Part shown: positions 61,186 to 64,000 of the stretch, one piece after another
Layout: every line of letters starts with the position of its first letter
Numbering within the stretch: the stretch's first letter is position 1
DNA from: Coniella vitis
Lineage: Eukaryota; Ascomycota; Sordariomycetes; Diaporthales; Schizoparmaceae
Assembly: GCA_011317545.1 (NCBI GenBank)
Contig: WUJK01000005.1
Coordinates: 2,790,001 to 2,854,000 of the forward strand
Direction of reading: 5' to 3'
Length of the DNA: 64,000 bases
Made by a program: the position numbers and the translations under genes
The notes under the pieces: generated by a model
The model's input: the letters and a program-made list of their open reading frames with translations, nothing else
The model's database searches: none
Told to the model about the DNA's origin: nothing

Positions 61186-62634
61186 AATTACCTCCGCAAG
61201 CATGTAAATAAACACACAAGGCAGACAACGCCCGTACTCACGACCTCAGTCACCCTGTATTACAGGCAACCTGTGGTGGCAAAAAGCACCAAACACCACA
61301 ACACCAAAACGAGATAACCCAGCCGCCCATTCACCAATGTAACTCGACTGCCTGGGCCCGTGGGTCGCCGTGACAGAGGCCAAATGATGGGGACTCAGGA
61401 CTGCCAGGCTGCGTCCCAAGCCCCGGAGTAAGTCGCTACATAGTACACTGTGTCTCTAGCGCCCTGTTTTGTCTTTCTTCCCTCCCTGCCTGCTGCCCTC
61501 TTTAACTCTTCCGCTCTCCCGCGCACTCGAGGGTGTAACTATGTACAGCGCACTATGTGAAATCATAGTGGAAGTGGAAGTAGCTCGTGTCGCTCCGGTT
61601 TTTTTATTCTTACCCCTATTATCCCTGTCCGCACTGCGGTACCAGGTACCAGTAGCAGACGCTGAAATCCAACCCCTGCCAGTGCCTTTCTGCTCGGGAA
61701 TAAGGCACGGACTATTGTGTAATTGGGCTTGGGAGCGTGGAAGCCTTGCTGAGTCCTCCTTGTCGTGAAGCCAACTGGTTAGCATTATGTAGAGACGTTG
61801 GAGGGCAGGCAAAAGATCAGTAATTACTTCATGCGGTACTATGTACGTAGCAAGCGCACAGCACGAAAAGGATTTCAACTGGGTCCCTGGTCACTTGATG
61901 CTGCATCGACGGTCCGTATTGTGCATACAGTATGAATTACTATAGTACCTAGTAAACCTCGCCGCCTTCTGCCCTGGCAGATGGGGCTTTTGCCTTGGGT
62001 CCGTGTTGGTCAACTTTGCGCACGTACTATGTAAGTACATGGCAGCGGACAGTCGATTGATCTGGTCAGGATATATACGTTGCTATGAACATTTTATACT
62101 CTCTCAAGACACACGACAAACGTGCCCGGTTCATTATCCTACACTCTGATTCGATTACTTCTACTTTGCTCTGCCATACCACCACGAGCCACAACAGCAA
62201 CAATAAGAACAACAACAGCACAGCCAAAGGCCCCCCCCCCGCCGGGATCTACACCGTGCAAAAGGCAGAGGCAGAGGTGCTTGGCAAGGACCCGCGACCC
62301 ATTTTCAGGACCCATCACCCACACCCGTGGCCCCGTCACCCTGTCCTATACCCTGGCTTGTCTGGGTTGGGTTCAGGCTGGATGGGGTTGGAGTGGGCTC
62401 GCGGTCCAGGATACGTATCTGCTCAGGGAAGTACTTTTGCTTGTACCTTTAGACACCGCCAGGGCTAGGGCACGGTACATCGGTACGTGCTTCGCACCTA
62501 CCTCAACCCACTGACGGACTGATTGATTAGCCTGACCGGGTTACTAGACCTCTGTTTTCTCTGATCTATCTGGGGCCTGCCCGCCCATCCTCCTCCTCTT
62601 CGCCAACCTGGATCAGACCTGGGACGACCTGGAC

Positions 62635-63840
62635 TTGACTTTTGTTTTTTCCCTCCTTTCCCTCTTCACCACCCTTCGCGCCGCCTCCAGACAATTATCG
62701 TCCTCTTCTCACCTCTTCTCCTCTCCTCTCTTCTTCCTTTCCTCCACCTCCAATCCTCTCTTCCTCGCCAGCCAATCCCAGTCTGCAGCTGCCGCTCTGC
62801 CGCCGTCATCATATCTCTCCCAAGCAGCCGGCGCCCACTTCAGTCGCCTGCAGTACCAACTCTCCATCGTAGCGGACAAGTCGCAAGAGACTACCAACCA
62901 GTCTCCTCGAGCAGACCAAGAGAGGTAAGAATTTCTGGAGCACGCAGAAAGGCTTGCCACTGCTTCCACCCAGCCAATCCAAACAAATTACCCATGGTAT
63001 ATACACTGGTCGGGGAAAAGGGCAAGAAGACGGGTCAAGGCATCTTTGCAGCTTGCAGCAAAGCAGGCGCAATACACGCCACCGCCGCAGCGGATGCACG
63101 CACATACGCACACGCACACAAACGGCTGCGAACCATCCGAGTGGCACGAGCTGCGCCGGTTCGAGCTTGCTTCCCACCCATGATCCTCCCCCCGGAAAGA
63201 AAAAGCCAAACTAGCCGCCCACGCGCCTGCAACGTTTTATACGGCATGCTAACAAGGAGTCGTTTCTTTAGCTCCATCAAGCCGGTGCACTCACTAAGCT
63301 TGTCGTGGTTTACGGCCGGCCGAGCATTGGAATTCCAGCGCAGAAGAGCGGCTTCTCTACCCGGTAATTTGGGCGCCGCCTTGGCCTACCTTGCAGGGAA
63401 CGAACCCTGCCAGCGACTCACCTCATCTCACTCCAACAAACCCCACGACATCCCGCCTCGACGCTCCAGACGTTGCCTGTCCGGACCAAACAGATCATAC
63501 CGACCTCGTTCGCCTCTTGCTTACGACCTTGGCCCAACCAATTTCTACAGTCCCTCAACACTTCGAAAGGATTCGAACACATATCAAGAGCACAATTTAT
63601 TGTGACTCTTTTCAGCAGAGTACGACCTCTTACAGCGCGCATCTTTGATCTCGAAGCATTGCACTCCAACATCGACCCCTCCATCCCAACCTACAGCCAC
63701 ACAGGCCCAACTCCAGCCACCAACCTCAGCATCTCACCTCCACAGGCCAATTGCATCTTTTGGCGGTGTTGTGTCTTGTCTATTTACCCGATCATTCGTA
63801 GAATCCGCCTCTTTATGCAAACGTCAGGGCGATTGCGTCT
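62635..63840 (+). promoter_or_regulatory. promoter and long leader of the terminal gene
   Basis: 62641-62800 is strongly C/T-rich, a likely transcription start zone. A consensus donor AGAG|GTAAGA at 62925 and an acceptor TTGCAG ending at 63396 suggest a 5' UTR intron. The remaining leader has several ATGs. The assignment rests on position and composition. Confidence 0.4.
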
Positions 63841-63847
63841 ATGCTAA
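63815..63847 (+). CDS. upstream ORF overlapping the terminal gene's start
   Basis: ATG at 63815 opens 10 codons (MQTSGRLRLC) and stops at TAA 63845-63847, which overlaps the main ATG at 63841 by 7 bases in another frame. Such overlapping upstream ORFs usually lower translation of the main frame. Its relevance depends on the main start being correct. Confidence 0.3.
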   Translation: MQTSGRLRLC

Positions 63848-64000
63848 GCGCCAGAACCATCGAGAATTTGGATTTGTCGTCACACGTACAAGAACCAACT
63901 CGGGCTTCTGTTGACGTCTCCCCACGTTCTACAGCCGCACGCCCATTCATGACTGAAAGGCTGCCCTCACTACCTCCTGTCAATACCCAGCAGGCCTATT
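63841..64000 (+). CDS. N-terminus of an unrecognised protein, cut by the window end
   Basis: Open from ATG 63841 to the end (53 codons): it starts MLSARTIENLDLSSHVQEPT and later reads MTERLPSLPPVNTQQAY. The composition is Ser/Pro/Thr/Arg-rich, as in disordered N-termini of fungal regulators, and the long leader and empty upstream region would suit a regulatory gene. No domain falls inside the window, so the function is unknown. The context before the ATG (TCT) is poor; the in-frame ATG at 63949 is an alternative. Confidence 0.5.
   Translation, partial: MLSARTIENLDLSSHVQEPTRASVDVSPRSTAARPFMTERLPSLPPVNTQQAY

Larger units (their letters stand above)
42365..62033. repeat. cluster of the dispersed 9-mer TACTATGTA / TACATAGTA
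   Basis: By eye I count 45 copies in 19.7 kb. Start positions: 42365, 44405, 44422, 46363, 46985, 46992, 48314, 48321, 48486, 48538, 48663, 48670, 49677, 49840, 50608, 50775, 50782, 51139, 51156, 51208, 51326, 52306, 53236, 53385, 54065, 54567, 54662, 55397, 55867, 56648, 56942, 57276, 57283, 57714, 58072, 58081, 59523, 59752, 59866, 59880, 60216, 60416, 60671, 61437, 61837, and one more at 62025. Many one-base variants accompany them. A random 9-mer is expected about 0.15 times on both strands of this interval. The flanks differ from copy to copy, so these are not copies of one longer element. Confidence 0.85.
39953..62634. other. about 22.7 kb interval with no convincing coding sequence
   Basis: Open frames of up to 287 codons exist on both strands. 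Where I read them they show homopolymer-derived or shuffled composition, no domains, no signal of conserved splicing, and they overlap freely on all frames. GC content looks ordinary, so this is neither a RIP-mutated repeat block nor an AT-rich centromere. No transposase, reverse transcriptase or terminal repeats were recognised. Its main structured content is the dispersed TACTATGTA motif and several simple-sequence tracts, listed separately. Confidence 0.55.

Noticed and set aside
42365..62033. Idea that the motif copies are terminal repeats of MITE transposons
   Set aside because: Distances between inverted copies vary without pattern, the sequences between them are unrelated, and no consistent target-site duplication is seen.

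Overview
The window is nuclear DNA from a filamentous ascomycete (Pezizomycotina, most likely a Sordariomycete). The evidence is short GT-AG introns of about 50-250 bp, a class III chitin synthase (a class found in filamentous fungi), a small GPI-type cell-wall protein resembling Neurospora CCG-6, an intron-containing tRNA-Glu, and pyrimidine-rich tracts just upstream of start codons. Base composition is near 50% GC, with no AT-rich (RIP-like) blocks visible.

Layout. 1-6.7 kb: no convincing gene, one weak minus-strand fragment and the chitin synthase promoter. 6.7-16.6 kb: four plus-strand genes, namely class III chitin synthase, the NEDD8-conjugating E2 Ubc12, ketol-acid reductoisomerase (valine/isoleucine synthesis) and a serine racemase/threonine dehydratase-family PLP enzyme. 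17.2 kb: tRNA-Glu(CTC). 18.3-19.0 kb: GPI-type wall protein on the minus strand. 22.4-25.0 kb: a PIG3-type quinone oxidoreductase (+) converging on gamma-glutamyl phosphate reductase (proline synthesis, -). 26.6-28.7 kb: a DHA1-type MFS transporter. 29.3-31.4 kb: two unrecognised minus-strand genes, one a basic coiled-coil protein. 32.5-35.1 kb: an ACSS3/propionyl-CoA-synthetase-like ligase. 38.2-39.1 kb: a BRCT-domain protein (-). 39.1-63.8 kb: about 24.7 kb with no convincing coding sequence. 63.84 kb to the end: the 5' end of another gene, behind a long leader. The genes are ordinary fungal housekeeping and accessory genes, not a cluster or operon. Three of them concern amino-acid metabolism (ILV5, serine racemase-like, PRO2) and two the cell wall.

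The most striking signal is non-coding. The 9-mer TACTATGTA (or its reverse complement TACATAGTA) occurs about 51 times by eye, where about 0.5 is expected by chance. Some 45 of these lie between 42.3 and 62.1 kb, inside the gene-poor interval. They occur singly, as overlapping tandem heptamers, as closely spaced inverted pairs, and once as the perfect 18-bp palindrome GTACTATGTACATAGTAC. I do not know of a described function for it. Other points worth checking are a probable GC-AG intron in the chitin synthase and a short upstream ORF overlapping the start of the terminal gene. All coordinates were read by hand from the sequence.
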